Assembly: GCA_016844745.1 (NCBI GenBank)
Contig: JAERMQ010000042.1
Coordinates: 20,057-84,056 of the forward strand
DNA length: 64,000 nt
Source of the DNA: Ignavibacteria bacterium
Lineage (GTDB): Bacteria; Bacteroidota; Ignavibacteria; Kapaibacteriales; UBA2268
Reading direction: 5' to 3'
Part shown: positions 47,429 to 57,400 of the stretch, in pieces
How the letters are laid out: each line of letters begins with the position of its first letter
How positions within the stretch are numbered: the stretch's first letter is position 1
Notes under the pieces: generated by a model
The model's database searches: none
What the model was told of the DNA's origin: nothing
The model's input: the letters and a program-made list of their open reading frames with translations, nothing else
Made by a program: the position numbers and the translations under genes

Positions 47429-47905
47429 ATGGCAACATTTTCAATTGAAAGTAACGGCAGATTGGAGAAAACGGTTGTTTACTTCAATGGCGAGCAACTC
47501 GGTGGTATAAAGGAAGTATTCCTGAATTTAGACGAAGAAGGGGCATTTGATGCAATTCTGCAATACGAAGGCTCCGACAAAAAACTTTATACGAAGCAAA
47601 TATTCGAAGGTTATCTCGAAAATGTGAAAACGACCGAACCTTCATTCACGGAAGAGGAAGCGGAACAACTACAGATTTTGACCTTAGAAAGTGAAGGAGC
47701 AATAGAATCTTCGTCAGTATTTTTTAACGAAGAACCTTTGGAGGGTATTGTCAGTCTTTTCGTTCATATTAAAGCTGCTAACAGTAAAACAGGTATTCGT
47801 TCATTTTTTTCAGGTAAAAGCAATATACCCGAACATACCGAATTCTTAGCAGAAATTACATTCAGAAATGAGGATGGCTCTGTTGTTACAGAGAATGTAT
47901 TTTAG
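47429..47905 (+). CDS. Hypothetical protein with an internal duplication
   Basis: 158 residues, no known family. Two halves align: NGRLEKTVVYFNGEQLGGIK with FLNL in the first, and EGAIESSSVFFNEEPLEGIV with FVHI in the second, each followed by an acidic strand pair. No signal peptide, so presumably cytosolic. It begins 26 bases after mraY and may be co-transcribed. Base composition is like its neighbours. Confidence 0.72.
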   Translation: MATFSIESNGRLEKTVVYFNGEQLGGIKEVFLNLDEEGAFDAILQYEGSDKKLYTKQIFEGYLENVKTTEPSFTEEEAEQLQILTLESEGAIESSSVFFNEEPLEGIVSLFVHIKAANSKTGIRSFFSGKSNIPEHTEFLAEITFRNEDGSVVTENVF

Positions 47906-48048
47906 GAAAAAGTTCCTTTAAACATTTCTCAATCTGTTTCGTATATAGATATATTTGATTTTTTTGTTATTTAATAGTAAATTGTCTTTTTTAAAAAGAA
48001 CATTAAGTTATTGTTAAGAAAATAAATACTAAGGGAGGGAAATACCTT

Positions 48049-48666
48049 ATGAAAACCAAAAGTTTTAGATTAAAATTGTTCTATGCATTATTTATAACCA
48101 TAATAGGGCTAGTTTTCCTCATGCCGGATTTGGCAGAAGCACGTGGTAGTTTTGGTGGAGGGCGCAGTTTTGGCGGCAGTCGTGGTTTTGGGGGTAGCAA
48201 AAGTTTTGGAGGTTCGAGAAAATCTACTCCTGCAGCAAGGACTACCAGTGTAAGAGATGGCGCTTCCAGCTTTGGTGGAAGAAAAATGAGTTCTAATATG
48301 GAATATCGCCAGAAATATGGAACACCCCGGAAAACTGATATGCAGACACGTACAAATGCCCAGGGAGTACGGGAAACATATATGGTGAATAATTATGGCG
48401 GTTACGGGAGCGGTTTAATGACTGGATATATGTTGGGGCATACTTCATGGATGTGGTCGATGCCTTTCCATCCTGCATTTTATTACTCGAGACCTTATTA
48501 TACACCCGGTGCAAACGGAGTCGTAGAGGTTTATCCACCGACTTTCTCTTTTACCAAATTATTTTTTACGCTTTTATTTACTATAGCAATTATCTGGATT
48601 ATTTATAAAATAATTTCCGCTGCCCGCAGGGGAGCAGGCGGGGTGTCCCAATCTTCTTTCGGTTAA
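48049..48666 (+). CDS. Secreted or membrane Gly/Ser-rich protein
   Basis: 205 residues. Signal peptide 1-30 (FITIIGLVFLMPDLAEA) leads to a low-complexity tract of four or five SFGG/GFGG repeats (RSFGGSRGFGGSKSFGG). A middle part rich in G, Y and M (YGSGLMTGYMLGHTSWMWSM) and a C-terminal helix at 173-190 (LFFTLLFTIAIIWIIYKII) follow. A strong Shine-Dalgarno site, GGGAGGG, lies about ten bases before the ATG, rare in this window. Similar Gly-rich proteins occur widely in Proteobacteria and Bacteroidota with no known job. Confidence 0.75.
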   Translation: MKTKSFRLKLFYALFITIIGLVFLMPDLAEARGSFGGGRSFGGSRGFGGSKSFGGSRKSTPAARTTSVRDGASSFGGRKMSSNMEYRQKYGTPRKTDMQTRTNAQGVRETYMVNNYGGYGSGLMTGYMLGHTSWMWSMPFHPAFYYSRPYYTPGANGVVEVYPPTFSFTKLFFTLLFTIAIIWIIYKIISAARRGAGGVSQSSFG

Positions 48667-48702
48667 TTTTAGGTTTTTGTATTTTTTGAAGAAGTATTTA
48701 TC

Positions 48703-48777
48703 ATTGTCATTCAGGACTTGTTACAGAACCCAGTTCCCAAGAAGGTTATGGATTCTGAAACAAGTTACCAATGACGG
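48703..48777. repeat. Inverted repeat TGTCATTCAGGACTTG
   Basis: TTGTCATTCAGGACTTGTTA pairs imperfectly with AACAAGTTACCAATGACGG around a 20-base loop. Its outer TGTCATTC end recalls family 2, but the stem differs. No other copy found. Confidence 0.7.
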
Positions 48778-48815
48778 TTTTTCTTGATTCAAAATAATGC
48801 AATAATTTCAAGTTT

Positions 48816-48948
48816 GAGAAATCCCCCCTACCCCCCTTTTTCAAAGGGGGATAAGAAAAATATTCTTAAATCCCCCTTTTTCAAATGGGGATAAGAAAAA
48901 TATTCTTAAATCCCCCTTTGAAAAAGGGGGGTAGGGGGGATTTCTCTT
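48816..48948. repeat. Composite GC-rich palindrome, family 1-like, with internal tandem unit
   Basis: Outer arms GAGAAATCCCCCCTACCCCC and complement enclose two tandem copies of a 46-base unit (TTAAATCCCCCTTTTTCAAA..GGGGATAAGAAAAATATTC). It looks like a family-1 element whose centre was duplicated. Confidence 0.85.
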
Positions 48949-49098
48949 GAATTTGTCATTTTTTTTTATTAATTCCATTATTTTGAAGTTTAGAATAACA
49001 ATCATTCAAATTAAATTTTCACTTTACTTTTCTATTATTTTATTTTATCTTATATAGTATCTGATTAAAAACCCTATTTGATAATTTCTTACATTATT

Positions 49099-50019
49099 AT
49101 GACAAAATCTTTCTTTAAAGTATCTTGTAATAACTTAATAAGTTTCCTTATACTATTAATTATTCTACAATATTTCATTTCAGGATGCGGTAAGATTAGC
49201 TCGCATCATAGTGACAATAAGTATTTGACGGTTGCTACATTCAATGTTTCCTGGCTTGGTGACGGTAAAAATGACCAACAAGTTCGAAAAGAAAAAGATT
49301 ATAAAAGAATTGCAGAAATCATAACAGAAACCGGAGCCGACATTATCGGGCTTCAGGAAATTGAAAACAGTAAAGCATTACTTAAAGTTGCAAAATATCT
49401 TGAAGGATACAGGTTTGAGGTCGGAAAAGATGGCCATAATCAAAATTTAGCAGTTTTATATAAAGGTAATATAAAGCTTAAAATAATCGGAGAATATACT
49501 TCTCTTGAAATAGAAAGAGGCAAAAATCGACCTGGTTTTTTATTGGAAGCGAGAAAGGGAAATTTCGATTTTATTATGATGATTGTTCATTTGAAGGCTA
49601 CTTCACATTTTGATGATACCGAGCAAAAGAAGATTCAAAGTATTGAGACTCGTCGTAATCAAGCGGAAGTATTGGCGCATTGGGCGGATTCTACTTTGAA
49701 AAAAAGCAAGGAAAAAGATTTGCTCATCATTGGTGATTTCAATGATTCACCGCTTAGAAAGAACAATAATACTTTACTATCTTTATATAAAAATAAACAT
49801 CTGATATTTCTTACAGAAGAATTAGAAAATTGCATGTATAAATCTGCTTATTCTATTGACCACATCATTGTTAGCCGAAGCGCCCGTAACAGGTATATTG
49901 AAAACAGCCGTTTCATGCTGAATATTTTTTCCTTATTGCCCGAAAAGGATGAAGCAGGATTATCCGACCATTGCCCTGTTATAGTTAAATTTGATTGTAT
50001 ACCGGCAGATAATGATTGA
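49099..50019 (+). CDS. Endonuclease/exonuclease/phosphatase (EEP) family lipoprotein
   Basis: About 306 residues from ATG 49099 (TTG 49078 possible). Lipobox FISGC with cysteine at about residue 31. EEP motifs in order: TVATFNVSWLGD, GLQEIEN (metal-binding glutamate), MMIVHLKA, IIGDFNDSPL (D and N), YSIDHIIV and LSDHCPVIVKF (catalytic histidine). The set is complete, so it is probably active as a DNase or phosphodiesterase tethered to the outer or inner membrane. Its partner is unknown; it stands alone. Confidence 0.87.
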   Translation: MTKSFFKVSCNNLISFLILLIILQYFISGCGKISSHHSDNKYLTVATFNVSWLGDGKNDQQVRKEKDYKRIAEIITETGADIIGLQEIENSKALLKVAKYLEGYRFEVGKDGHNQNLAVLYKGNIKLKIIGEYTSLEIERGKNRPGFLLEARKGNFDFIMMIVHLKATSHFDDTEQKKIQSIETRRNQAEVLAHWADSTLKKSKEKDLLIIGDFNDSPLRKNNNTLLSLYKNKHLIFLTEELENCMYKSAYSIDHIIVSRSARNRYIENSRFMLNIFSLLPEKDEAGLSDHCPVIVKFDCIPADND

Positions 50020-50320
50020 ATGTATATTCAAAAATCCATAAATAATGGGAATGTCCAATATAATATAATTGAGTCCTCTCAAAAAGCATTTTTGGTGAAA
50101 ATTACATTCCAAAATCGGAATTTTGGAATGAGATATATCAAGGACTTACTAATTCCAAAGTTGTACTTTGGAATTCATTTTTGGTTTTTAGATATGACTC
50201 AACAATTTATTAAGATTTTTTGCAACATTTTTTTAATTATATTTGCATTATTGTAACAAATTATGATTAATCGTAATATTACATTAATGATTTAAATAAC
50301 ATTAAAAATGTAGGTGTTCG
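50020..50320. other. Gap with a palindromic repeat
   Basis: 301 bases. An open frame at 50020-50256 directly follows the EEP stop, but it is made of hairpin sequence and lacks family features, so I do not call it. The inverted-repeat element is listed separately. Confidence 0.5.
50071..50133. repeat. Inverted repeat CATTCCAAAATCGGAATTTTGG, copy 1
   Basis: GAGTCCTCTCAAAAAGCATT, TTGGTGAAAATTACATTCC and the palindrome around CGGAATTTTGGAATG. A reversed copy, about 85 percent alike, is at 52979-53042. A second small hairpin (AATTCCAAAG/CTTTGGAATT) follows at 50149-50175. Confidence 0.82.
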
Positions 50321-51415
50321 ATGAAAAAACTTTACCTGATAACAGCTTTAATGCTGCTTTCCAACGTTTTATCGGCTCAGCAAGCAGTCAGAAACCCAAT
50401 TGGCGTTCAACTTCCCGATGCAGGGATACAAATTACTCAACCCCCGGAACTTAATTTGAATTATAGCAAAATCTTACCTGCAATTAATCAAAAATCGGGT
50501 GACCAAATTTTAGAATCGCAGGATTCCCTCAATCAGTATTTCAAGCGCAGCACAAGTTTTGCATCTTATGGTGTGAATCTAACAATCAACGGACAAACTT
50601 ATACCTTTCCATTAACAGGTTATAATCCTTTGTATTATTACTTAGGGCAAAAGTTTAATGTGGATGGTTCTTATAAAGTATCCGAACTGTTGTTTGCTTG
50701 TCTCCAAAAGGCTTTTATTGGGAATAATGTCGATAGTATAAGGGGATTTATTTACGAAGCCCCTAATGTCAACGGTTTACCAACCACTCCCTTAGCCAAC
50801 GGATTTATCATGTTTGATGAAATTGATACAAGCTCATCAACAGTAATATTTTCTTCCATAAAATTCGATAATCCACCTACAGTTTCAACCAGATTTGTTG
50901 CCTTGATTTTTACATTTAACGGAACAAATGAATATGACTATGTAGCGCTTTATTCAAATAATCAGGGTGATGGGAATTCAGAAAATATGGCTTGCCTGAT
51001 TTATTATAACAATGGGTGGTATTCCAACAATTTTTCTACCTATTGGAATGCTCGCGGGCTTCGGATGCAGGACAATAATCCTCCCAATTTTGATATAATG
51101 ATTGTACCCATAGTTGAGAATACGTCAGGAGTTGACCAACCAATTTCAATTAACGGGCTTACTCTCAAGAATATATGCCCGAATCCTGTAATAAATGAAA
51201 CCGTTTTGACATTGGAGATTAGCAAGCCCTGCAATTTAACTGTTGACTTAGTGGATATGAATGGTAAAATAGTATATTCATTAACCCGAGAAAATTGTAT
51301 GCCTGGAGAAATGACAATACAACTTGATTTAGCAGGGATTCCTTCCGGTAGTTATCATTATTTGCTCAATTCCGGTTATTCAAAGTTCGGTGGCAAATTG
51401 AATATTGTAAAATGA
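50321..51415 (+). CDS. T9SS-secreted hypothetical protein
   Basis: 364 residues. Signal peptide 1-19 (LITALMLLSNVLSAQ). The main part (60-270) is a beta-rich region without a named family: SRFVALIFTFNGTNEYDYVA-like strands suggest a jelly-roll. Residues about 278-364 are a T9SS type A sorting domain (LKNICPNPVINETVL, VDLVDMNGKIVYSL, GIPSGSYHYLL). Exported to the cell surface or medium. It is followed by a palindrome and a terminator hairpin. Confidence 0.75.
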   Translation: MKKLYLITALMLLSNVLSAQQAVRNPIGVQLPDAGIQITQPPELNLNYSKILPAINQKSGDQILESQDSLNQYFKRSTSFASYGVNLTINGQTYTFPLTGYNPLYYYLGQKFNVDGSYKVSELLFACLQKAFIGNNVDSIRGFIYEAPNVNGLPTTPLANGFIMFDEIDTSSSTVIFSSIKFDNPPTVSTRFVALIFTFNGTNEYDYVALYSNNQGDGNSENMACLIYYNNGWYSNNFSTYWNARGLRMQDNNPPNFDIMIVPIVENTSGVDQPISINGLTLKNICPNPVINETVLTLEISKPCNLTVDLVDMNGKIVYSLTRENCMPGEMTIQLDLAGIPSGSYHYLLNSGYSKFGGKLNIVK

Positions 51416-51486
51416 GAATTCAATTATGAGTACTATCTAAATACCAAAAATTGAAGAGGCTGTCTCAAAAGTCCAAAAATGGGAAG

Positions 51487-51563
51487 AATGTCATTCAGAG
51501 CGAAGCGAAGAATCCAGTCCCAATGTGCTGCTTCTGGATTCTTCGCTCCGCTCTGAATGACAA
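51487..51563. repeat. GAATGTCATTC inverted repeat, family 2 copy c
   Basis: GAATGTCATTCAGAGCGAAG and GAAGAATCCAG on the left, CTGGATTCTTCGCTCCG and CTCTGAATGACA on the right. The left flank GGCTGTCTCAAAAG..GGGAAGAATGTCATTC resembles 27661-27700. Confidence 0.85.
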
Positions 51564-51599
51564 TTTTTAGAACTCCCCTATATTACAAAATAGAAAATT

Positions 51600-51639
51600 G
51601 AACGAAGAATCTTCCTTGATATATGAAGATTCTTCGTTC
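51600..51639. terminator. Hairpin GAACGAAGAATCTTC
   Basis: Fifteen-base perfect arms with a ten-base loop, about 185 bases after the T9SS gene. It lacks a strict T run, so termination is probable rather than certain. Confidence 0.6.
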
Positions 51640-51701
51640 ATCTTTAAAACTCTTTTTCCCATCCAAATCAATTCATTTTTTCTTATTAGTCAAAATTTTG
51701 C

Positions 51702-51709
51702 TAATTTTG
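51702..51709 (+). promoter_or_regulatory. Candidate -7 box of the Wzz-like gene
   Basis: TAATTTTG, 22 bases before ATG 51732 and after the terminator hairpin. Confidence 0.4.
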
Positions 51710-51731
51710 AATTTTTTATTATCATAAATAT

Positions 51732-52913
51732 ATGAACGAAATCAAAGAACAAGCATCACTTTCATCCATAACACCCGGAATGTACAATCTTCTATTATTA
51801 TTTCGATTCAAATATTGGATATTATCAATAGTATTAATAATCACCGGATTATCCATCATTTTATCACTTTATTTACCGAATTATTATACTGCCCTGGTCA
51901 ATGTGGTTCCTCCTAAAAGCGGTTCCACCGGAATGGAAGGCGCTATGGGAAATATAACATCGGCTTTAAGAGAATTTGGTATGACCCAGGTAGGAGGTAA
52001 AACGGAAGGATATAGCCTAATGGCTGTACTAAAGAGCAGGTCATTGCTTGATTCCATAATTATTAATTTCGACCTTATAAATGTGTACAAAATTAAGGAC
52101 TCCTCATTCGAACAAGCGAGGTTGGAACTTGACGATAACATGGAAATAACTATTGAAAAGAACGGGAATTATACTATATATATAACAGATATATCACCTG
52201 TCAGGGCTGCGGAAATTGCTAATAAAACCGTTGATTATGCTAATAAAATAGCTGTGGAATTGTCTCAGAGGGAATCCACACAAAATAGGAAATATATGGA
52301 AGACCGGTTAAATGTTATAGATTCGACAATAAAAGCTCTTTCTGAAATCCTAAAAAATATCTCAAGTGAAAAATTAATTTTTTCACCACTTGAACAGGCT
52401 CGTTCGATTTCTACAGCGCTTTCCGAATTAAAAGCAAAAAAGATTGAAAATGAAATATACCTTGACCTCTTTAGGCAAAGATTTGGAGAAAATGATTATG
52501 CCACGAAACTTCAGAGCAGATTAGTCGAACAATTCACCGAAAAATTGAAAGATGCAGAAACAAAACCCGGATTCGCAGGAAATTTTACAATAAAGGAAGC
52601 AGCCGGAGTTGGGATTAATTACCTGAAAATATATACTGAAATTGAAACCTACTCTAAAGTTAAAGCAGCCCTGATGCCTATGTTCGAAAAAATGAAATTG
52701 GATGAAGTTCGTTCTGCAGAGAATTTCTACTTTTTAGATAAAGCCATTCCTCCGGAGAAGAAATCCAAACCTAAACGTTCATTAATCATTATCGGAGCTT
52801 TTGTTTCATCATTGATTCTTACAATTTTAGTTATTTTCTTAATTGATAGTTTAAAAAGGGTAAAAGTATATTATAAGAAATTTAAATCTCCCGAAAATCT
52901 AAGTACTGGTTAA
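51732..52913 (+). CDS. Wzz/chain-length-determinant family protein
   Basis: 393 residues. N-terminal helix at 30-49 (WILSIVLIITGLSIILSLYL) with the family start YTALVNVVPPKSG, then a periplasmic coiled-coil region to about 350 (YMEDRLNVIDSTIKALSEIL), a proline-rich segment AIPPEKKSKPKRS, and a C-terminal helix at 356-378 (LIIIGAFVSSLILTILVIF). That is the polysaccharide co-polymerase layout, setting chain length of an O-antigen or capsule. No tyrosine-kinase domain is attached. The ligase-like gene follows 145 bases later across a repeat. Confidence 0.85.
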   Translation: MNEIKEQASLSSITPGMYNLLLLFRFKYWILSIVLIITGLSIILSLYLPNYYTALVNVVPPKSGSTGMEGAMGNITSALREFGMTQVGGKTEGYSLMAVLKSRSLLDSIIINFDLINVYKIKDSSFEQARLELDDNMEITIEKNGNYTIYITDISPVRAAEIANKTVDYANKIAVELSQRESTQNRKYMEDRLNVIDSTIKALSEILKNISSEKLIFSPLEQARSISTALSELKAKKIENEIYLDLFRQRFGENDYATKLQSRLVEQFTEKLKDAETKPGFAGNFTIKEAAGVGINYLKIYTEIETYSKVKAALMPMFEKMKLDEVRSAENFYFLDKAIPPEKKSKPKRSLIIIGAFVSSLILTILVIFLIDSLKRVKVYYKKFKSPENLSTG

Positions 52914-52978
52914 TATTAATAAGTTATTTAAAATCAATAATATCATCTTCCAAAAAATTATTGATTTAAGAATTTATA

Positions 52979-53042
52979 TCTCATTCCAAAATTCCGATTT
53001 TGGAATGTAATTTTCAACAAAAATGCTTTTTAAATTGGACTC
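52979..53042. repeat. Inverted repeat CATTCCAAAATTCCGATTTTGG, copy 2 (reversed)
   Basis: Reverse complement of 50071-50133 with a few substitutions (TTTAAAT in place of the CTCTC side). It lies between the Wzz-like and ligase-like genes. Confidence 0.8.
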
Positions 53043-53057
53043 ATTTATATCATTTTA

Positions 53058-54482
53058 ATGGACACTGTATTAATAGCTAAAAATGAATTGCATTTATCAA
53101 AGAAAAATTCAATCCTGATTTTTTCCGGCTTATTCTTTTTATTAAGTACTTTCCTGATAATATCCTTATTCAAGGATAAAGGTGTATCCTTCTTAATAGT
53201 TTTTGCAAGCATAATATATATTTATATAATTGCCAATTTTGAAAAAACCTGGATTTATTTGGTCTGCTGCATTTTACCATCATTCTTTCAAAATCAAAAA
53301 GAAGGATTATCATCGTTTGATATTTTTTCAATAGCTTTTCTTGTGGGTGGAATTATTATATGGTTCATAGTTCATGTATTGATTTACCGCAAAAAAATTA
53401 TTACAAACAAGGCAGACTGGCTTTTGTTATTAATATTCTTTCTATTACCGATTAATTTTTTGGTTTCTTATTTAAATGATGTTCCGGTGCTTGAGTGGAT
53501 AAGGATGTATGGTATGTTATCTTTGACATTATATTATTTTCCGTTAAAATTGAATTTCAATGATAAAAAACACTTATTAATTTTACTCAGCTTTTTAACG
53601 ATTGTAATATTGATAGTAAATTTCGGGCAGTTATATCATTATTATAATTTATCACTTTATAAGGTTGTTTATGCTTACCAGTACGGAGGTTCGGTCAGGA
53701 CTAACCAGCCTTTGTTCTTATCCGTATCAATATTCTCACTATTAATGCTTTTGGCATTAAAGAAAAAGATATATAAAATTCCATTGTTAATATTATTCTG
53801 CCTTAATGTAGCATCCTTAATAACAACTTTCTCAAGAATTTTTTGGGTATTTTTTGCTATTTCAATTATATACTCTTTTTTTTATTTATCAAATAAAAAG
53901 AAGTTTAAAATAATAACTTATACAATAGTAGCGATAGCTATGGTTTCTTTAATCGGATATTTTGTTGTAAAAGAAAATATAGGTCTTTTTTTTCAGGTTG
54001 TCGAACAAAGATTTTCATCCGTTGAGAAAGGTACTGCCGACCCATCGGCACGGGCAAGGTTTTCAGAATATGAAGGAGCATACAGGTATATAAAATTATA
54101 TCCATTAAGCGGTAACGGATTGGGTTCGTTTTTTTATCATTTCGATACTCTAAATGGAAATGGAATGAGGTATGCTAACATTCATAACGGATATATTTTC
54201 CTTACCTATACGGTCGGGATTGGAACCGGTATATTGTTCATTGTAGTTTTTGTTATGTTTACAATTAAGGCAGAAATATTGACCAGGCATATCAAAGATG
54301 ATATTTTCAAAATATTAACCTTATCATGCTTTCTAAGTCTGTTCTCATTATTATCTGTTCAATTTGCCTGCACACTCTTTTTTGACAGAACCTGTGTATT
54401 TATTTTTGCAATAATTTTTGCAATTATATCAATAAGTGAAAATCAATACCGCAAAGAAATAAAAGTTACCGCATTATTATAA
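53058..54482 (+). CDS. O-antigen ligase/polymerase family membrane protein
   Basis: 474 residues, about twelve helices. The Wzy_C/WaaL region is recognisable: TTFSRIFWVFFAISIIYSF, a periplasmic loop with GTADPSARARFSEYEGAYRY, then LSGNGLGSFFYHF and ANIHNGYIFLTYTVGIGTG, whose histidine matches the conserved one of O-antigen ligases. It would join undecaprenyl-linked glycan to a lipid or protein acceptor, or polymerise it. Ligase and Wzy polymerase cannot be told apart here. The last 17 bases overlap the converging T9SS gene. Confidence 0.82.
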   Translation: MDTVLIAKNELHLSKKNSILIFSGLFFLLSTFLIISLFKDKGVSFLIVFASIIYIYIIANFEKTWIYLVCCILPSFFQNQKEGLSSFDIFSIAFLVGGIIIWFIVHVLIYRKKIITNKADWLLLLIFFLLPINFLVSYLNDVPVLEWIRMYGMLSLTLYYFPLKLNFNDKKHLLILLSFLTIVILIVNFGQLYHYYNLSLYKVVYAYQYGGSVRTNQPLFLSVSIFSLLMLLALKKKIYKIPLLILFCLNVASLITTFSRIFWVFFAISIIYSFFYLSNKKKFKIITYTIVAIAMVSLIGYFVVKENIGLFFQVVEQRFSSVEKGTADPSARARFSEYEGAYRYIKLYPLSGNGLGSFFYHFDTLNGNGMRYANIHNGYIFLTYTVGIGTGILFIVVFVMFTIKAEILTRHIKDDIFKILTLSCFLSLFSLLSVQFACTLFFDRTCVFIFAIIFAIISISENQYRKEIKVTALL

Positions 54483-57400
54483 TTTTTTCTTTAAATCTAC
54501 CTTCTTTTGTTGTGATATTTAAAAAATAGACTCCCGGTGTTATACTCGTTAAATCAACTTTAACGGGATTCTTTGCAGCCAGACCATCAAGATTATGTTC
54601 CTTAACGTTTATACCAAAAATATTTGTTATAACAATTTGGATTGGTTCAAAAAATTCTTTTTCCGATTTAATTTCGATAAAGTTATCAGCCGGGATGGGG
54701 TACAAGCTGAAAAATGAGTTCGGATATGCTGTTTCATCAACATTGGTAACAATATCTATAGTTTTTGCTTTGAAATCCGAACATCCCGTAGCGGTATTTG
54801 TCATTGTTAGTTTTAAGTTTGCAGGACCAATTTCATCCCAGATAATTTTGATAGAATTTTCAGTTGTTGAACCAATGACACTGCCTCCGGTTGTTGTCCA
54901 TTCGAATAATGTTCCGGTGCCGGAAGATGCAGCAGTATATATAGCTGTTTCATAAGATTTTACACTCAATTTACCATTGAAATTTACAATTGGTTTCGAT
55001 AGTATAGTAACACTTATTGATGCTGATTCCTTTGTACCGGCAGCCTGATTGGTTTTTTCAATTTTAACCCATCCCATGCCTTTACCAAACCAATTAACTC
55101 CAATGGAATCGTCCGAAGGATTTCCAATCATTGAGCCACCGAATACGCTCCATTTATTTATCCTGTCTTTTTGTTTTCTTGCCCAATAACCGGTAACTGT
55201 CTTCTCGCATACGGTTGCATCACCGAAAACTGCTAAAACTTCAGGTTTAGTCACCTGGATAATTTTGGAAATGGTATCCTTGCAGAGAGTTACTCCAACC
55301 GTTTGAATTAATGTCAGTGTTTTAGTTCCCTCACTCGTCCAGGTGACATTAAAAATATTGCCTGTAAATGTTTCAGGGGAAGCCCCTACAGCACGCCATA
55401 TAGAAGTAATAGGCAATGTTGACGTCGATGCGGTAAATTCTTCGGGTTCGTTGATATAAGCTGATGGACTGCCGGTAATAAGAGCCTGGGGTGCAGGTGT
55501 TACTAATATATCCTTAGAAGTCGAATGTGAACAAGTAGTACCATTAATACTTTGAGTTAATTTTATTTTGGAATTGCCGGTATTATTCCAATAAACACTA
55601 ACAGTAGTACCTATGGATGATGAAAGAATGGTTCCACCTCCGGTTACTTCCCATAAATTTGATGAATTTGCAATAGTGTTAGTTGTATAATATTGAATCG
55701 TTTTGTTGCAAACGGACAATGGTGCATTAAATTGAGCCTGGGGTGTTTCCTCAACCCGGATATTTTCTGATATGGATTTGCTGCATCCTGTAACGGAATT
55801 AGCCTGTACAATATATAATACCGCTGTTCCTGCCTTTGTAAAGTTAAGAGTGACGGTTCCCGAATTGGAACTACCGATAATGGTTGCTCCTGTAACACTC
55901 CATGTTTGGGAAACGTCAGATGATATAGTTGCCGAATATTTTTCAGAAGTACCGGTACAAACAACGGTATTTCCGGTAATAGCAGGATTTGGTCGTCTGT
56001 AAATTTTTATATCGGTTCCGTTATTATCGCCGATTTTAATTGGACTGGTGCTAATCAGGCGAACTCTATAACCATAACCGAAGGGAAATTCCATTGGAAT
56101 ATTAAAAGAGAATTTTCCTGAGCCGGAGTCTGCAATCGAACCGATAATATATGGTTGTGCACCGAAACTTCCTGATGCGTCGGATATTTGAACAACAAAA
56201 GTATTACTTGTACCAAAAGTGCTGCTTAATGAATAATATATTTCCATTGAGTCACCCTGACAATAAATTGTTGGCTGAACCGAACATGATATTGCAGATG
56301 TATCGGGATATGAATAGCGGTATTTCAATACGGTTCCATTATCACCAACTGCCCAGCCACTAAAAGCATCGACAAATTTGATGCTATTCAAATCTTCCGT
56401 ACTCCCGGAGGATACAGGATTCCATGAATTATTTCCGGATGTTGTACTATATATTTTTCCATTCCTGCCTGCAGCCCAGCCATTGTAAGGATTACCAAAC
56501 GATAGACTTTTAGCATCGAAGCCGGGAATTTCATAATTTGTCCAGGTAGTACCCCCACTGGTTGTCATCAGCACTAAACCTTCGCTTCCTACGGCTATAC
56601 CGCTTAAACTATCCCAGAAATGGATGCCATTTATATTATTTAATAATGGAGATGAAACATTATCCCAATCAGTATTGGTCCGGGCATCGGTTGTGCGTTT
56701 GATAATACCTCCTTTGCCAGCCATCCATCCGAAAGCGGAATCTAAAAAAAAGATTGAATTTATCGAAGCGGAACTTTGGCTATAATTAGTAGTATTCCAG
56801 GAACTACCATCATCTGTTGTCCAGTAGAATTTCCCTACATCCGGTATCCATCCTAAGCTGTCTGGTGAAAAGTACATTGATTTTGTTTTTAACGGATTAG
56901 ATTGCAGAAGGCTTGTACTCCAGGATTGACCTCCATTTGTAGTTTTCAATAAATACCCGTTTTCGGATAATACAAACCCTATTGAAGGACTCTTGAAAAA
57001 TACTGAGGAGAAATTAAATGTTGAACTTGATTGACTTGTCCAATTTTGACCACCATCAGTAGTCTTAAAAATTGCACCATTAGCTCCACAAACCCATCCA
57101 ATAGAAGCATTGACAAAAAAAACGGATTGTAAATTATTTTGTGAATTAATATTTCGCTTTGTCCAATGGTCAGGATTTGACCTGGAAATAAATGCCCTTG
57201 CATCGACACATCCGGCTCTGTTACCACCAAACCCGCAACCGCCGGTTATACCTGAATCGAGCGAGCGTCCGGATGTAAATCTTAATATATATATGCCGGG
57301 AGTTACCGAATCGGGGATGTTTATCATTCCATCATAAACATGGTCGGCAGTCGGGGTCAAACCTGAAGAACAAACCATTTCTCCCGGGTCTGAAAAATCA

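Larger units (their letters stand above)
48667..49098. other. Gene-free stretch with two palindromic elements
   Basis: 432 bases. It contains an imperfect hairpin at 48703-48777 and the composite GC-rich palindrome at 48816-48948. The last 150 bases are AT-rich and should hold the promoter of the EEP-family gene. Confidence 0.6.
51416..51731. other. Gap between T9SS gene and Wzz-like gene
   Basis: 316 bases with no gene: family-2 palindrome copy c, a terminator hairpin, then a TAATTTTG box before the Wzz-like gene. Confidence 0.6.

Noticed and set aside
50020..50256. 78-codon frame after the EEP gene
   Set aside because: Made largely of the 50071 inverted repeat, no family features, and starts with no spacing after the previous stop.
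54466..54482. Convergent overlap as a sign of a wrong stop
   Set aside because: Both C-termini look right: the T9SS tail ends in the usual basic KEKIIIMR and the ligase frame has no earlier stop.
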